From positions 1 through 26,808 of the forward strand of contig CANBUA010000026.1 in assembly GCA_947372535.1 (NCBI GenBank): a stretch of 26,808 nt of DNA, read 5' to 3'. The DNA is from Burkholderiales bacterium (lineage in GTDB: Bacteria; Pseudomonadota; Gammaproteobacteria; Burkholderiales; Burkholderiaceae). Numbering within the stretch: the first letter of the stretch is position 1; the number at the start of each line of letters is the position of its first letter. A program made the translations under genes and the position numbers. The notes beneath the pieces are model-generated. The model worked only from the letters and a program-made list of their open reading frames with translations. It had not been told where the DNA came from and did no database searches. Below, piece after piece: positions 15,412 through 24,459 of this stretch.

Positions 15412-17805
15412 TCAGCCCGCGGTGGCCGGATCGCGCAGACGCCGACGCAGGTCGATTTCCGCCATCACCGCATCGAGCCGCGCGAGGAAATCTTCCACGC
15501 CCATGGGCTTGGGCCAAAAATCGGTGAAACCTCCGGCCAGCGCGCGCCCGCGGGGATGCCCGGACGCATCGGCCGACGTGGCAATGCAGATCAGGTGCCT
15601 GCCGTAGGCGTTCAGCCGCACCGCCTTGAGCAGATCATGCCCGGTCATGTCCGGGAGGTTGAAATCGATCAGCATGAGACAGGGCTGGCATTGGGACATC
15701 AGTGCCAGGCCGGACGCACCGTCTTTGCCGACCACCAACTGGAACTGAGGACGCAGCTCGAACATGCCTGCGAGCAAGGCCACATTGAGCGGGTTGTCCT
15801 CGACGCAGAGCACCACCGGCCGTTCGGATGCCTGGGGTGCTTCATCGGCGCGTGGGCCATCACCGATGTCGAGGCTGGGCGCAGCCAGCATCGGACCTCG
15901 CGGCAAATGCAGCATCACCACGGTGCCCACACCCACGTTGCTGAACACCGAAATATCGCCGCCCATGGAGGCCATGATGCGCCGCGAGATGAGCAAACCC
16001 AGGCCCGTGCCTTCGATGCCTTTGCCCTCGGCACCCAGCCGGTTGAAGGGCTCGAACAGCCCGTTCAGTTGCGTCTGGCTCAGGCCGGCGCCCGTGTCGG
16101 TGACGACCAGCGTCCACTGGTCGCCCTGTCCCTCAAGCGCCTTTATTTGGAGCACGATGTCACCACCAACGCGGTTGTATTTGACGGCGTTGGACAGGAC
16201 GTTGATGAGCACCTGCCGCAAGCACCGGGCATCGGCCATGACCTGCCGCCGGTCCAACAGCACAGCCTCGGCCACGACACGGATGTCGCGGTCCCGTGCT
16301 TGGGGCGCGATCATGGACAGGCTGGCGGCCACGGCATCGGCCAGCGGCACGGCTTCGATCTCCAAAGCCGCATGGCCGGACTCGATGCGCGTGAGGTCCA
16401 GGATGTCGTTGACCATGTCCAGCAAGTGCCGGCCGGCTTTGAGAATATGGGTGGCGTGCAGTCGCTGACCGGGCGCCAGTTTGGCGGTCTCTGTGTAGAG
16501 CAGCAACTGGGCGAAACCAATGACGGCGTTCAATGGCGTGCGCAACTCGTGACTCATGCGCGAGAGAAACTCGCTCTTGGCCTGGCTGGCCTGGCTGGCA
16601 GCCTCTTGCGCGCGCTGCGCCTCCTGGGCCTGCATGCGCTCGGTCACATCGCGCGCGAGCAAGATGAAGCGGGTGTCTTTGCCAGCGGGATTGCCCTTGC
16701 GCGAGACTGACAGCTCAAACCAACGCAAACCATGTGCCAGTGCCAGCATCAGTTGTCGGCCCGATGAATGTCCCGATGCCATGGCCTCGTCCAGGGCTTG
16801 TCGCACCGTGCTGACAGCTTCTGGCGGCATGACCTCATCCAGCGTCTTGCCCAGCAGGTCCTGAGCCGGCATGGCCAGCATCTCGGGGTGATGCGAATGG
16901 ATGGCGTGGTAGCGCCCCGCCAGATCGACTTCCAGCATGAGGTCCGGCACGGCGTCCAGCGTGGCCTTCAACTGATCGCTCAGCTTGGCCAGTTGGCGGT
17001 AAGGCGATTCGATCACCGCCACGAAGACCGCCCGGTAGAGGAAGAAGTAGGACACCACTTTGTAGACGTGCCCTGCGATGTTCAGGGTGTCGTTGATGCG
17101 CGTGTAGAACGTGAAAAAGCATTCGCTCAAGGCCATGGCGCAAACTGCGCAGAACAAGGCGGCCACATCGAAGGGCTGGGCCTGGCGCATGCTGCGCCAC
17201 AGGAGCACTGCGGTGGCGGCGTTCAGGCTCACGATGCCGTACTCCGTGCCGATCTTGACCCAGGTCAGGCCAGTGGCGGCATCGTAGGTATGGGGCAGCC
17301 AGGATGGGCTCGTGAAAATAAGCGTACTGCTGGCCAGCACGAAGGCCAGGCTGACGGCCAGCCAGCCGAATCGCGCATTGGGCGCGGCCAAGGGCGTGAA
17401 CGGCTGCAAGGCCACGGCCAGGAAGGCCAGGGCGGCCAGCAAACGGGCCGACAGCCAGAAGTTGATGGTTTTCTCTGGGTTGTTGTTGGGCGTGATGAAG
17501 GCCGGCATGCCCATGAAGGACATGGTGTGCGCGAAATCGAGCAGGGCCACGCCCAGGAAGGCGCAGCCCAGGATCACGGCGGCACGCGGCAATTCACGAC
17601 TGTGCGCATGCCAGCCCGAGACGAACACCAGGCAGGCGATGACCACGGCGCCCACCTCCATGGCCGTGTGCAAAGGCATGTAGCCCTCCAGGCGTTGGAG
17701 GCTTGAAGCGCCCGGCCAGGCCCATGCTGCGGCCAGGCCAACCGCCATGAAGGCAAGCATGACCAAGCCACGGCTCAGGGAAGTCTGGTGACTGTGATGG
17801 GTCAT
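15412..17805 (-). CDS. Hybrid histidine kinase: MASE3 sensor, PAS, HisKA, ATPase, receiver
   Basis: The product has 797 residues from an ATG at 17805 with AGGAG on the minus strand (17817-17813) seven bases upstream. The N-terminal membrane part (about residues 12-270, seven or eight helices) matches MASE3, with the typical block LLDFAHTMSFMGMPAFITPN. A PAS domain follows (about 280-390; LKATLDAVPDLMLEVDLAG ... FILLARDVTERM). A short coiled coil leads to HisKA with H419 (RMSHELRTPLNAVIGFAQLL), the ATPase boxes (NVLSNAVKYNR, DTGAGLS, GTGLGLLISRRI), and a C-terminal receiver with D714 (LMLIDFNLPDMTG) and FWPKPMG. No HPt domain or dedicated regulator is adjacent, so phosphate must go to a partner elsewhere. 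The signal bound by MASE3 is not known. It follows tatD by 120 bases. Confidence 0.92.
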   Translation of the reverse strand: MTHHSHQTSLSRGLVMLAFMAVGLAAAWAWPGASSLQRLEGYMPLHTAMEVGAVVIACLVFVSGWHAHSRELPRAAVILGCAFLGVALLDFAHTMSFMGMPAFITPNNNPEKTINFWLSARLLAALAFLAVALQPFTPLAAPNARFGWLAVSLAFVLASSTLIFTSPSWLPHTYDAATGLTWVKIGTEYGIVSLNAATAVLLWRSMRQAQPFDVAALFCAVCAMALSECFFTFYTRINDTLNIAGHVYKVVSYFFLYRAVFVAVIESPYRQLAKLSDQLKATLDAVPDLMLEVDLAGRYHAIHSHHPEMLAMPAQDLLGKTLDEVMPPEAVSTVRQALDEAMASGHSSGRQLMLALAHGLRWFELSVSRKGNPAGKDTRFILLARDVTERMQAQEAQRAQEAASQASQAKSEFLSRMSHELRTPLNAVIGFAQLLLYTETAKLAPGQRLHATHILKAGRHLLDMVNDILDLTRIESGHAALEIEAVPLADAVAASLSMIAPQARDRDIRVVAEAVLLDRRQVMADARCLRQVLINVLSNAVKYNRVGGDIVLQIKALEGQGDQWTLVVTDTGAGLSQTQLNGLFEPFNRLGAEGKGIEGTGLGLLISRRIMASMGGDISVFSNVGVGTVVMLHLPRGPMLAAPSLDIGDGPRADEAPQASERPVVLCVEDNPLNVALLAGMFELRPQFQLVVGKDGASGLALMSQCQPCLMLIDFNLPDMTGHDLLKAVRLNAYGRHLICIATSADASGHPRGRALAGGFTDFWPKPMGVEDFLARLDAVMAEIDLRRRLRDPATAG

Positions 17806-17925
17806 CGCAAGGCTCCTGGGGTTTGTCTGGCCGTCTCCCGGCGGTGCTGATGCTCAGGATGATCACCCAAGGCGGAGCCTCTGGCAAGCCCCGCTCACCT
17901 CAGCGGTGCATGCACACCATCGTTC

Positions 17926-18804
17926 TCAAGCCAGGGGCTTGACCAGCGCCTGAAGGCGGGGCAAGGCTGCCAACGCATTGGCGCGGGTCTGGCGGCAGGT
18001 CTGCGGCAGGGTCCAGCCCCGCAACTCGGCCAGGGAGGCGGCGATGCGGGGCAACTGCGCAGGCTCGTTGCGGCTGGTGGCACCCTGCGCGCGCTCCTGG
18101 GCGGTGCGGTAGAGCCAGTGCGGCGGGATGTCGGGGGCATCCGTCTCCAGCACGATGGCATCCGCTGGCAGGCTGGCGGCCAGGCGCCTGATCTGCAGGG
18201 CGCGCTCAAACGTCATCGCGCCGCCAAAGCCCAACTTGAAGCCCAGATGGATGAAGGCCATGGCCTGCTGCTCGCTGCCATTGAAGGCGTGGGCAATGCC
18301 GCCAGGCACAGGCTTGCCAATGGCCAGGTGATGGCGCAGGTGCTTGAGAAGGCGGTCGGCACTGCGGCGCACGTGCACGATCACCGGCAGATCGAACTCG
18401 ACGGCCAGGGCCAGTTGGCCGGCGTACAGGGCCTCCTGCTTTTCCAGGCTGAGGGGATCTTGCAAAGCTGGCACGAAATGGTCCAGGCCGATCTCACCGA
18501 TGGCCACCAGGCGCGGGTCGTCTCGCCAGCGCGTGAGCGCCACGCGCAAAGGTGTGAGCGCGTCGTCACCCACTTGGTGGACGAACAGAGGATGCGAGCC
18601 CAGCGCGTAAGCACCGCCGCATTGATGCGCCGCCTGCCGCGCCGCCTCGAAGGTCTGGGGCATGACGGCGGGCACCACTTGCAGCGTGACGCCCGCCTGA
18701 TGCGCCCGGGCAATCACCTCGGCGCGGTCGGCATCGAACTCCGGGGCATCGAGGTGGCAGTGGGTGTCCACCCAATCGCTGCACGAACCTGGATCGCCCG
18801 CCAT
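17926..18804 (-). CDS. TatD family metal-dependent hydrolase
   Basis: This is a 292-residue TIM-barrel hydrolase of the TatD family (DNase/exonuclease or D-aminoacyl-tRNA deacylase activities are known in the family). Metal ligands can be read: H15 and H17 (DTHCHLD), E104 ([10 protein letters not shown]), H144 (VIVHVRR), H172 (AHAFNG) and D222 ([10 protein letters not shown]). It is cytoplasmic. The ATG at 18804 comes five bases after the lolD stop, so it is the third gene of the lolC/E-lolD-tatD transcript. Which TatD paralogue it is cannot be told from the sequence; in related genomes a tatD copy commonly follows lolD. Confidence 0.92.
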   Translation of the reverse strand: MAGDPGSCSDWVDTHCHLDAPEFDADRAEVIARAHQAGVTLQVVPAVMPQTFEAARQAAHQCGGAYALGSHPLFVHQVGDDALTPLRVALTRWRDDPRLVAIGEIGLDHFVPALQDPLSLEKQEALYAGQLALAVEFDLPVIVHVRRSADRLLKHLRHHLAIGKPVPGGIAHAFNGSEQQAMAFIHLGFKLGFGGAMTFERALQIRRLAASLPADAIVLETDAPDIPPHWLYRTAQERAQGATSRNEPAQLPRIAASLAELRGWTLPQTCRQTRANALAALPRLQALVKPLA

Positions 18805-18809
18805 GGTGC

Positions 18810-19508
18810 TCAGCCCGTCAGGCGGCCTTCGACCAGCCGCATCTGGCGCTCGCAGCGCAGGGCCAGGTCGGGGTCGTGGGTCACCATGATCAGCGCGGTG
18901 CCCTGCTCGCGCGCCACTTGTTGCATCAGCTTGAAAACGTTGTCGGCCGTGCCACGGTCGAGGTTGCCGGTGGGCTCGTCAGCCAGCACGCAGGCGGGTT
19001 TGGTCACCAGGGCGCGCGCCACGGCGACGCGCTGACGTTCACCGCCGGACAGCTCGGATGGCCGATGGTGGACGCGAGCGCCCAGCCCGACTTGCTCCAG
19101 CACGGCCTGGGCCTGCCGACGGGCTGCCGTCGGGTCGTCTCGGCGGATCAACAATGGCATGGCCACGTTGTCCAGGGCTGAGAACTCGGGCAGCAGGTGG
19201 TGGAACTGGTAGATGAAGCCCAAGTACTTGTTGCGCCACTGGCCTTGGGCTGCCGCCGACATGCCGGCCCAACCTTTGCCCATCAGCTGGATGTGGCCTT
19301 GCGTCGGCTGCTCCAGACCGCCCAGCACATGCAGCAAGGTGCTCTTGCCAGAGCCGGAGGCGCCCACGATGGCCAGGGACTGGCCCCGATCGATGCTGAT
19401 GTCCACGCCGGTGAGCACGGCCACGTCCGTGGGGCCTTCGTGGAAGCGCTTGTGCACGCCCTGCGCGCTGAGGATCACATCGTTCATGGCAGAAGAAGCA
19501 TCATTCAT
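18810..19508 (-). CDS. lolD: Lipoprotein-releasing ABC transporter ATP-binding protein LolD
   Basis: The product has 232 residues. LolD supplies the ATPase of the LolCDE complex that frees outer-membrane lipoproteins from the inner membrane and hands them to LolA. Walker A is GASGSGKST (49-57, K55), Q-loop Q101 ([16 protein letters not shown]), signature LSGGERQR (153-160), Walker [12 protein letters not shown] (D177/E178), and H-loop VTHD. I chose the ATG at 19508, which overlaps the permease stop by 8 bases and has GAGG nine bases upstream. An ATG at 19487 is the alternative and would remove seven residues. The pairing with the permease in front distinguishes LolD from the similar MacB/FtsE ATPases. 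Confidence 0.94.
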   Translation of the reverse strand: MNDASSAMNDVILSAQGVHKRFHEGPTDVAVLTGVDISIDRGQSLAIVGASGSGKSTLLHVLGGLEQPTQGHIQLMGKGWAGMSAAAQGQWRNKYLGFIYQFHHLLPEFSALDNVAMPLLIRRDDPTAARRQAQAVLEQVGLGARVHHRPSELSGGERQRVAVARALVTKPACVLADEPTGNLDRGTADNVFKLMQQVAREQGTALIMVTHDPDLALRCERQMRLVEGRLTG

Positions 19509-20754
19509 AGCGCAGCGCCTCGGCCGGTTGCACACGGCTGGCGCGCCAGCTCGGGTACAAGGTGGCCAGCAGCGACAGCAGCAGAGACAGCAGGCCGATG
19601 GGCACAATGTCGCCCGACTGCGGATCGCTGGGCATTTTGCTGATCAGGTAGATGCTGCCGGGCAGGAAATGCACGCCCAGCAGGTGTTCGATGAAAGGCA
19701 CGATGACGTCGATGTTGCAGGCCACCAGCAAACCCAGCCCCAAGCCGGCCAGGGTGCCCAGCACGCCAGACATGGCACCTTGCACCATGAAAATCCCCAT
19801 GATGGAGGCCGGGCTCGCGCCCAGGGTGCGCAAGATGGCGATGTCGGCCAGCTTGTCGGTCACGGTCATCACCAGGGTGGAGACCAGGTTGAAAGCGGCC
19901 ACGGCCACGATCAAGGTCAGGATGATGAACATCATGCGCTTTTCAACCTGCACGGCATCAAACCAGTTGGCGTTGGTGCGCGTCCAGTCGCGCACGATCA
20001 CATCGGCGCCGAGGGATTCGGCGAGTTGGCCAGCCACCACGCGAGCCTCCTGCGGATCGCGCAGCTTGAGCTGCACTGCCGTCGGGCCACCGGTGCGGAA
20101 CAGGCGCGCCGCGTCATCGACGTGCATCATCACCACGCCACTGTCGTACTCGTAGTGACCAGCCTCGAACACGCCCACGATGGTCATTTGCTTGAGGCGC
20201 GGCACAACGCCGGCCGGCGTCACCTGCCCGCTGGGCGCCACCAGGGTGATGGGATCGCCCACTTTGACATTGAGGCTCCGGGCCAGTTCGATGCCCAGCA
20301 CCACGCCCCATTGCCCGCTGCGCAGTTGCGAGAGCACGGGTTGCATCTGAGCGGCCAACGGCGTGACCTTGGCCTCCTGGGCTGGGTCGATGCCGCGCAC
20401 CATCACGCCACGCATGTCCTCACCCCGGGCAATGAGGGCCTGAGCGGGCACGAAAGGCGCGGCGCCCAACACCGCCTTGTTCTGCGCCGCCCGGGCGGCC
20501 AAGGCCTGCCAGTCGTCGATGGCCGTGCCGCGTGCATCGAACAGTTCGACATGGGCGATGACCGAGAGCATGCGGTCGCGCACCTCTTTCTGGAACCCGT
20601 TCATGACCGACAGGACGATGATCAGCGCCGCCACGCCCAGGGCGATGCCGATCACGGACACGCCCGAGATGAAAGAGATGAACCCGTTGCGGCGTGCACT
20701 TCGGCCGGCGCGGGTATAGCGCCAGCCGATCCGCCATTCGTATGGAAGCTTCAT
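19501..20754 (-). CDS. Lipoprotein-releasing ABC transporter permease LolC/LolE
   Basis: This is a 417-residue inner-membrane permease with the FtsX-like layout: a cytoplasmic N-terminus ([17 protein letters not shown]), one helix (about 25-50; [20 protein letters not shown]), a periplasmic domain of about 210 residues, and three C-terminal helices. The segment [14 protein letters not shown] is characteristic of LolC/LolE. Only one permease gene lies with lolD, where E. coli has lolC and lolE, so it may act as a homodimer (the LolF situation) or a second permease may be encoded elsewhere. It is first in the lolC/E-lolD-tatD transcript and divergent from the rpfE-like gene with a gap of 34 bases, so the two promoters must be very close or lie partly in coding sequence. 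Confidence 0.93.
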   Translation of the reverse strand: MKLPYEWRIGWRYTRAGRSARRNGFISFISGVSVIGIALGVAALIIVLSVMNGFQKEVRDRMLSVIAHVELFDARGTAIDDWQALAARAAQNKAVLGAAPFVPAQALIARGEDMRGVMVRGIDPAQEAKVTPLAAQMQPVLSQLRSGQWGVVLGIELARSLNVKVGDPITLVAPSGQVTPAGVVPRLKQMTIVGVFEAGHYEYDSGVVMMHVDDAARLFRTGGPTAVQLKLRDPQEARVVAGQLAESLGADVIVRDWTRTNANWFDAVQVEKRMMFIILTLIVAVAAFNLVSTLVMTVTDKLADIAILRTLGASPASIMGIFMVQGAMSGVLGTLAGLGLGLLVACNIDVIVPFIEHLLGVHFLPGSIYLISKMPSDPQSGDIVPIGLLSLLLSLLATLYPSWRASRVQPAEALRYE

Positions 20755-20788
20755 GGTGTGCGCAGTGTACTCACTCGATAATGCGGGC

Positions 20789-21808
20789 ATGTCCTCACGC
20801 CTGCCCGCTTCCACACTCGACGTCACCGGACGCGATGTCCACGTGATGGTGCCCTGGGCCGCCAGCCTGTCCGAGGGCTGCGAGCGCGGCCTGCCGCTGC
20901 TGGACGATCCGCTCACATTTGTCAATTTGCACGCCTTGCTCAAACGCCTGGGAGCCCAGCAATGGCTGCGCGGCGACGAATACGCCTTGAACACGCCCCA
21001 TGAACGCATCTGGGCCCAAGCCCAAGGCTGGCCTGCCGGCGAGACCAGCATGATCCCGCTGGCCGCCCACCAAGCCCGTGCCGACGGCCTGGATGTGGGC
21101 AGGGACGCCTGGGGCCTGTTCACGCCCTGCCACTGGCTGATGGGACACGATCACCTGACCCTGTTGCACCCTGACGAGCTGGCCCTGACCGAAGGCGAGG
21201 CCCGCGAGGTGTTCGAGGCCGTGTCCCCCCTGTTCGAGGACGAAGGCTGGCGACTGCGCTGGGGCAGCAACACGCGCTGGTACGTCAGCCACGAGTCACT
21301 GGCCAACCTGCCGACCGCCTCCCTGGACCGCGTGCTGGGCCGCAACCCTGACCTGTGGATGCCCGATCACCCGCAGGCCAAGCTGATCAAACGCCTGCAA
21401 TCGGAAGTGCAGATGCTGCTCTACCAGCACCCGCTCAACGAAGAGCGGCAGGCGCGCGGGGCCTACAGCGTCAACTCCTTCTGGTTGAGCGGCTGCGGGC
21501 GGCTGCCCGAGTCGGGCGCGCCGACCGAATCCCTGCAGGTGCTCGACGGCCCACGCCAGGCGCTGCTGCATGGCGACATGGATCAATGGCTGCAAAGCTG
21601 GCGCGCCCTGGAGAACGAGGCCTTCGGGCCCCTGCTGGACGCGCTGAACCAAGGTCGAAACATGCGTTTGAGCTTGTGCGGCGAACGCCACGCCGTGACG
21701 CTGAGCACCCCGCGCCATGACCATTGGTGGCAAAGCGCATGGCACGCCACCGTGCGCCGCCTCACGCAGCAAGCGCCTACCCCCGCCGCCCTACTGGCCC
21801 AGCTTTGA
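20789..21808 (+). CDS. RpfE-like conserved protein of unknown function
   Basis: The 339-residue protein has no signal peptide or membrane helix. It resembles a proteobacterial family variously annotated as RpfE-type regulatory protein or cofactor-independent phosphoglycerate mutase-like. The conserved central block reads CHWLMGHDHLTLL, then RLRWGSNTRWYVSHESL, and later GAYSVNSFWLSGCGRLP. In Xanthomonas rpfE is also a neighbour of recJ, which supports the family assignment. The biochemical role is not established and I see no clear phosphoglycerate mutase metal site. I chose the ATG at 20789 because it begins the domain; the in-frame codon at 20753 lies inside the lolC/E start region. It is 30 bases upstream of recJ. 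Confidence 0.72.
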   Translation: MSSRLPASTLDVTGRDVHVMVPWAASLSEGCERGLPLLDDPLTFVNLHALLKRLGAQQWLRGDEYALNTPHERIWAQAQGWPAGETSMIPLAAHQARADGLDVGRDAWGLFTPCHWLMGHDHLTLLHPDELALTEGEAREVFEAVSPLFEDEGWRLRWGSNTRWYVSHESLANLPTASLDRVLGRNPDLWMPDHPQAKLIKRLQSEVQMLLYQHPLNEERQARGAYSVNSFWLSGCGRLPESGAPTESLQVLDGPRQALLHGDMDQWLQSWRALENEAFGPLLDALNQGRNMRLSLCGERHAVTLSTPRHDHWWQSAWHATVRRLTQQAPTPAALLAQL

Positions 21809-21838
21809 CCAGCCCCTGATGTTCCCAAAAACCTCCGC

Positions 21839-23578
21839 ATGAAATTCGTTCCCCGCGACACCCACCCCAGAGCCGCCTGGACGCTGGAGCAAACCGGCAC
21901 CCACCCCTTGCTGGCCCACCTGCTGGCCGCGCGCGGCGTGCGCCACCAGGACCAGATGGACGACGCCCCTGCCAAACTGCTCACGCCCGACCGGTTACTG
22001 GGCGCCCGCGCAGCCGCCGAGCGCCTGGCCGATGCCATCGCACAGGGCCTGCGCATCTGTATCGTGGCCGATTACGACTGCGACGGTGCCACCGCCTGCG
22101 CCGTGGGCCTGCGCGGCCTGCGCATGTTGGGCGCCCGGGCCGATCAGGTCGGCTATGTGGTGCCCGACCGCGCGCTGCACGGCTATGGCCTGACACCGCC
22201 CATCGTGGACATGGTGCAGGCCCTGGGCGCGCAGGTGCTGGTCACGGTGGACAACGGCATGGCCAGCCACGAGGCCGTGGACAAGGCCCGCGCCCTGGGC
22301 CTGCAGGTCATCATCACCGACCACCACCTGCCCGTGGTCGATGCCGACGGCCAGGTGTCGCTGCCTGCCGCCGATGTCATCGTCAACCCCAACCAGCCCG
22401 CCTGCACCTTCGCCAGCAAGGCCATGGTGGGCGTGGGCGTGATGTTCTACGTGCTGCTGGCCTTGCGTGCCGTGCTGCGCGAGCGTGGCGCCTATGAAAA
22501 CGGCCAGCCGCAACCTCGGCTTGATGCCCTGCTCGACCTGGTCGCCCTGGGCACCATCGCCGACGTGGGCCGCCTGGACGACAACAACCGCCGCCTGGTC
22601 TCCCTGGGCCTCAAGCGCATCCGCAGCGGGCGCATGCAGCCCGGCATTGCCGCGCTCTACCAAGCCGCAGGCAAAGACCCGTCCAAAGCCGGCTGGCAGG
22701 ATTTCGGCTTCACCCTGGGGCCACGGGTGAACGCCGCCGGCCGGCTGTCGGACATGGGCTTGGGCATCGAGTGTCTGAGCACGGACGACCCCGGGCATGC
22801 CGCCGACCTGGCCCAACAGCTCGATGCCATCAACCGCGAGCGCCGCGTGCTCGAATCGGGCATGCGCGACCAGGCCGAGGCGGTATTGCTGGCCCTGGCG
22901 CCGCTGCGCGAGACACCTGCCGCCATCTGCATGTACGAGCCCGAGTTCCATGAAGGCGTCGTCGGCATCGTGGCCTCGCGGCTCAAGGATCGCCTGCACC
23001 GGCCCTCATTCGTGTTCGCCAAGGGGCAGGATGGCTTGCTCAAGGGCTCGGGGCGCAGCATTCCCGGCTTCCACCTGCGCGATGCGCTGGACGTGCTGAG
23101 CAAGCGTTTCCCCGGCCTGCTCAAACGCTTCGGCGGACACGCCATGGCGGCCGGCTGCACCCTGGCCGAAGAAGACTTCCCCACCTTCGAGCGCGGTTTG
23201 ATCCTGATCGCCGAAGCCGGCTTGGATGCCGACTTGCTGCAGCGCCGCCTGGCCACCGACGGCCCGCTGGACGCCCAGTGGTACACCACCGAGGTGGCGC
23301 AGCTGCTGGACCAGAGCGTATGGGGCCCCGGCTTCGAAGCGCCGCTCTTCCAGGACGATGTGGAGGTGATCAACCAACGCCTGGTGGGCGAGCGCCACCT
23401 CAAGCTGAGCTTGCGCGTGGGCGGGCAGGCGCGTGAGGGCATCTGGTTCGGACGGGCCGAGCCCCTGCTGGGCCGCCCACGCCTGGCGTACCGCCTCTCA
23501 CTGGATGAATTCCAGGGGCGTCAACGGGTGCAGATGGTGATCGAGGGCGTGCAGGAAGCCGACCAAGCGGTCGACTGA
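21839..23578 (+). CDS. recJ: Single-stranded-DNA-specific exonuclease RecJ
   Basis: RecJ is the 5'-3' single-strand exonuclease of RecF-pathway recombination and mismatch repair. The 579-residue length is normal. The DHH-family metal residues are present: D78, D80 and D82 (VADYDCDGAT), D138 (VTVDNGMASH) and D161-H162-H163 (TDHHLP). Further conserved blocks are GTIADVGRLDDNNR, GPRVNAAGRLSD, EGVVGIVASRLKDR and the DHHA1 block GSGRSIPGFHLRD ... FGGHAMAAG; the OB-fold follows. The ATG at 21839 lacks an obvious ribosome binding site, and translation may depend on the gene in front. The 3' end is 13 bases from the convergent flgN. Confidence 0.96.
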   Translation: MKFVPRDTHPRAAWTLEQTGTHPLLAHLLAARGVRHQDQMDDAPAKLLTPDRLLGARAAAERLADAIAQGLRICIVADYDCDGATACAVGLRGLRMLGARADQVGYVVPDRALHGYGLTPPIVDMVQALGAQVLVTVDNGMASHEAVDKARALGLQVIITDHHLPVVDADGQVSLPAADVIVNPNQPACTFASKAMVGVGVMFYVLLALRAVLRERGAYENGQPQPRLDALLDLVALGTIADVGRLDDNNRRLVSLGLKRIRSGRMQPGIAALYQAAGKDPSKAGWQDFGFTLGPRVNAAGRLSDMGLGIECLSTDDPGHAADLAQQLDAINRERRVLESGMRDQAEAVLLALAPLRETPAAICMYEPEFHEGVVGIVASRLKDRLHRPSFVFAKGQDGLLKGSGRSIPGFHLRDALDVLSKRFPGLLKRFGGHAMAAGCTLAEEDFPTFERGLILIAEAGLDADLLQRRLATDGPLDAQWYTTEVAQLLDQSVWGPGFEAPLFQDDVEVINQRLVGERHLKLSLRVGGQAREGIWFGRAEPLLGRPRLAYRLSLDEFQGRQRVQMVIEGVQEADQAVD

Positions 23579-23591
23579 ACGAGACCCCGCC

Positions 23592-23990
23592 TCAGCCCTT
23601 GTAAGACACGCCAGCGCGTGAGGCGCCGACTTTGGCGCCCAAGGACAGGTAAGTGGCTTGCTCGTCGCGCGGATCGACGGTCAGCAGGACCCCTAGGGTG
23701 CGTTCAAAGGACGCGATGGCACGTTGCAGCACCGGCTGCAAGGCCGTGACACGCGATTGGGCCAGCACCAGGCGGTTCACCAGATCGGGCGCCATGGGCG
23801 GATGTCCTTCGGCATTCGCATGGTGAAAAGCGGCCATGGCACCGGCCAGCGTTTTCTGCAAGGCACTGGCGGCCACATCGATGGCACGTGGGTCCGGCCC
23901 TCGCAAAGCGGCGTCCAACCCGTCCAGGCAGGCTTCAATGGCCCGCACATGGGCGGGCGCATCGAGCAAGGCGTGGGCCGATTCAGGCAT
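23592..23990 (-). CDS. flgN: FlgN-like flagellar export chaperone
   Basis: This is a 132-residue, mainly helical, Ala-rich protein. It is assigned mostly by position, directly after flgM in the flgA-flgM-flgN order, and by FlgN-like size and composition; sequence of this family is poorly conserved. FlgN is the cytoplasmic chaperone of the hook-filament junction proteins FlgK and FlgL. AGGGG lies eight to nine bases before the ATG at 23990, and the gap to flgM is 15 bases, so it is co-transcribed from the flgM promoter. A GGCGCC-GACTTT-GGCGCC hairpin at 23622-23639 is inside the coding end and is not followed by T residues. Confidence 0.8.
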   Translation of the reverse strand: MPESAHALLDAPAHVRAIEACLDGLDAALRGPDPRAIDVAASALQKTLAGAMAAFHHANAEGHPPMAPDLVNRLVLAQSRVTALQPVLQRAIASFERTLGVLLTVDPRDEQATYLSLGAKVGASRAGVSYKG

Positions 23991-24005
23991 CAGTGATGCC
24001 CCTGA

Positions 24006-24338
24006 TCAGGACTGGTCGCGGACCAGCAGCTCTTTGGCGTTGGCGATCAACTTGTCGGCGATGACTTCCGGGTGGACTTCATAGGTGCCGTTGTCGATCG
24101 AGGCCTTGACGCTGTTGACCTTGCTGGCGTTGAACGCCGGGTCCGCGCCGCCCAGGAGGTTGCCTGCCAGGGTCGACAGGGTGACCTTGGCGCTGGCTTC
24201 GACGCCATCTTCCAGGCTGTCGGGGCGCGAGGCGCCGTGGGTGGCGGTGCCGCCCTTGGCTGCTTCTGTTTTCGCACTGCCAGCCGGGGTGGGACTGCCC
24301 AAGCCGTTGGGCTTGTCTGCGGGATTACCAATCTTCAT
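24006..24338 (-). CDS. flgM: Anti-sigma-28 factor FlgM
   Basis: This is a 110-residue negative regulator of flagellin synthesis. It holds sigma-28 (FliA) inactive until the hook is complete and FlgM is exported. The C-terminal sigma-binding half is clear: FNASKVNSVKASIDNGTYEV followed by HPEVIADKLIANAKELL. The N-terminal half is Pro/Gly/Ala-rich and probably unfolded, as usual for the export signal part. The ATG at 24338 has AGGAG (24349-24345 on the minus strand) six bases upstream. A sigma-28-type promoter 38 bases upstream would let FliA drive its own inhibitor, the known feedback in other bacteria. Confidence 0.94.
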   Translation of the reverse strand: MKIGNPADKPNGLGSPTPAGSAKTEAAKGGTATHGASRPDSLEDGVEASAKVTLSTLAGNLLGGADPAFNASKVNSVKASIDNGTYEVHPEVIADKLIANAKELLVRDQS

Positions 24339-24376
24339 GATGAACTCCTAAGTCCCGTTTGCCGGGTATGACTCAC

Positions 24377-24404
24377 ATATCGACGTGAGTCGCCGCCGAC
24401 TTTA
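24377..24404 (-). promoter_or_regulatory. Sigma-28 (FliA) type promoter of flgM
   Basis: On the minus strand TAAA (24404-24401) is followed after 16 bases by GTCGATAT (24384-24377). This matches the enterobacterial sigma-28 consensus TAAA-N15-GCCGATAA with six of eight bases in the -10 element and one extra spacer base. The -10 element ends 38 bases before the flgM ATG. ACTCAC (24390-24385) and GTGAGT (24376-24371) form a perfect inverted repeat exactly around the eight bases of the -10 element. Confidence 0.65.
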
Positions 24405-24414
24405 GACTCAAACG

Positions 24415-24450
24415 CCTGAGACCCCTCGAAGAAGGGGGGTTCCTGAGGGG
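24415..24450 (-). terminator. Imperfect hairpin between flgA and flgM, possible weak terminator
   Basis: On the minus strand the sequence after the flgA stop folds as CCCCT-TCTTCG-AGGGG with outer partial pairing of CCTCAG with CTCAGG (one C-C mismatch). Only a short T stretch (CGTTTGAG) follows, so termination would be partial. It lies directly upstream of the flgM promoter and could separate the flgA transcript from flgM-flgN. Confidence 0.35.
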
Positions 24451-24459
24451 CAAATCGTT

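Noticed and set aside
15406..16710. 434-codon plus-strand frame opposite the MASE3 hybrid kinase
   Set aside because: It mirrors the kinase coding sequence and has no start signal or recognisable motif.
19213..20781. 522-codon plus-strand frame opposite lolD and lolC/E
   Set aside because: It is antisense to a complete transporter operon, and its His/Gln/Asp-rich repeats reflect reverse-frame codon use.
23622..23639. GGCGCC-GACTTT-GGCGCC hairpin as the recJ terminator
   Set aside because: It lies within the flgN coding end and has no T run; GGCGCC is common in DNA of this composition.
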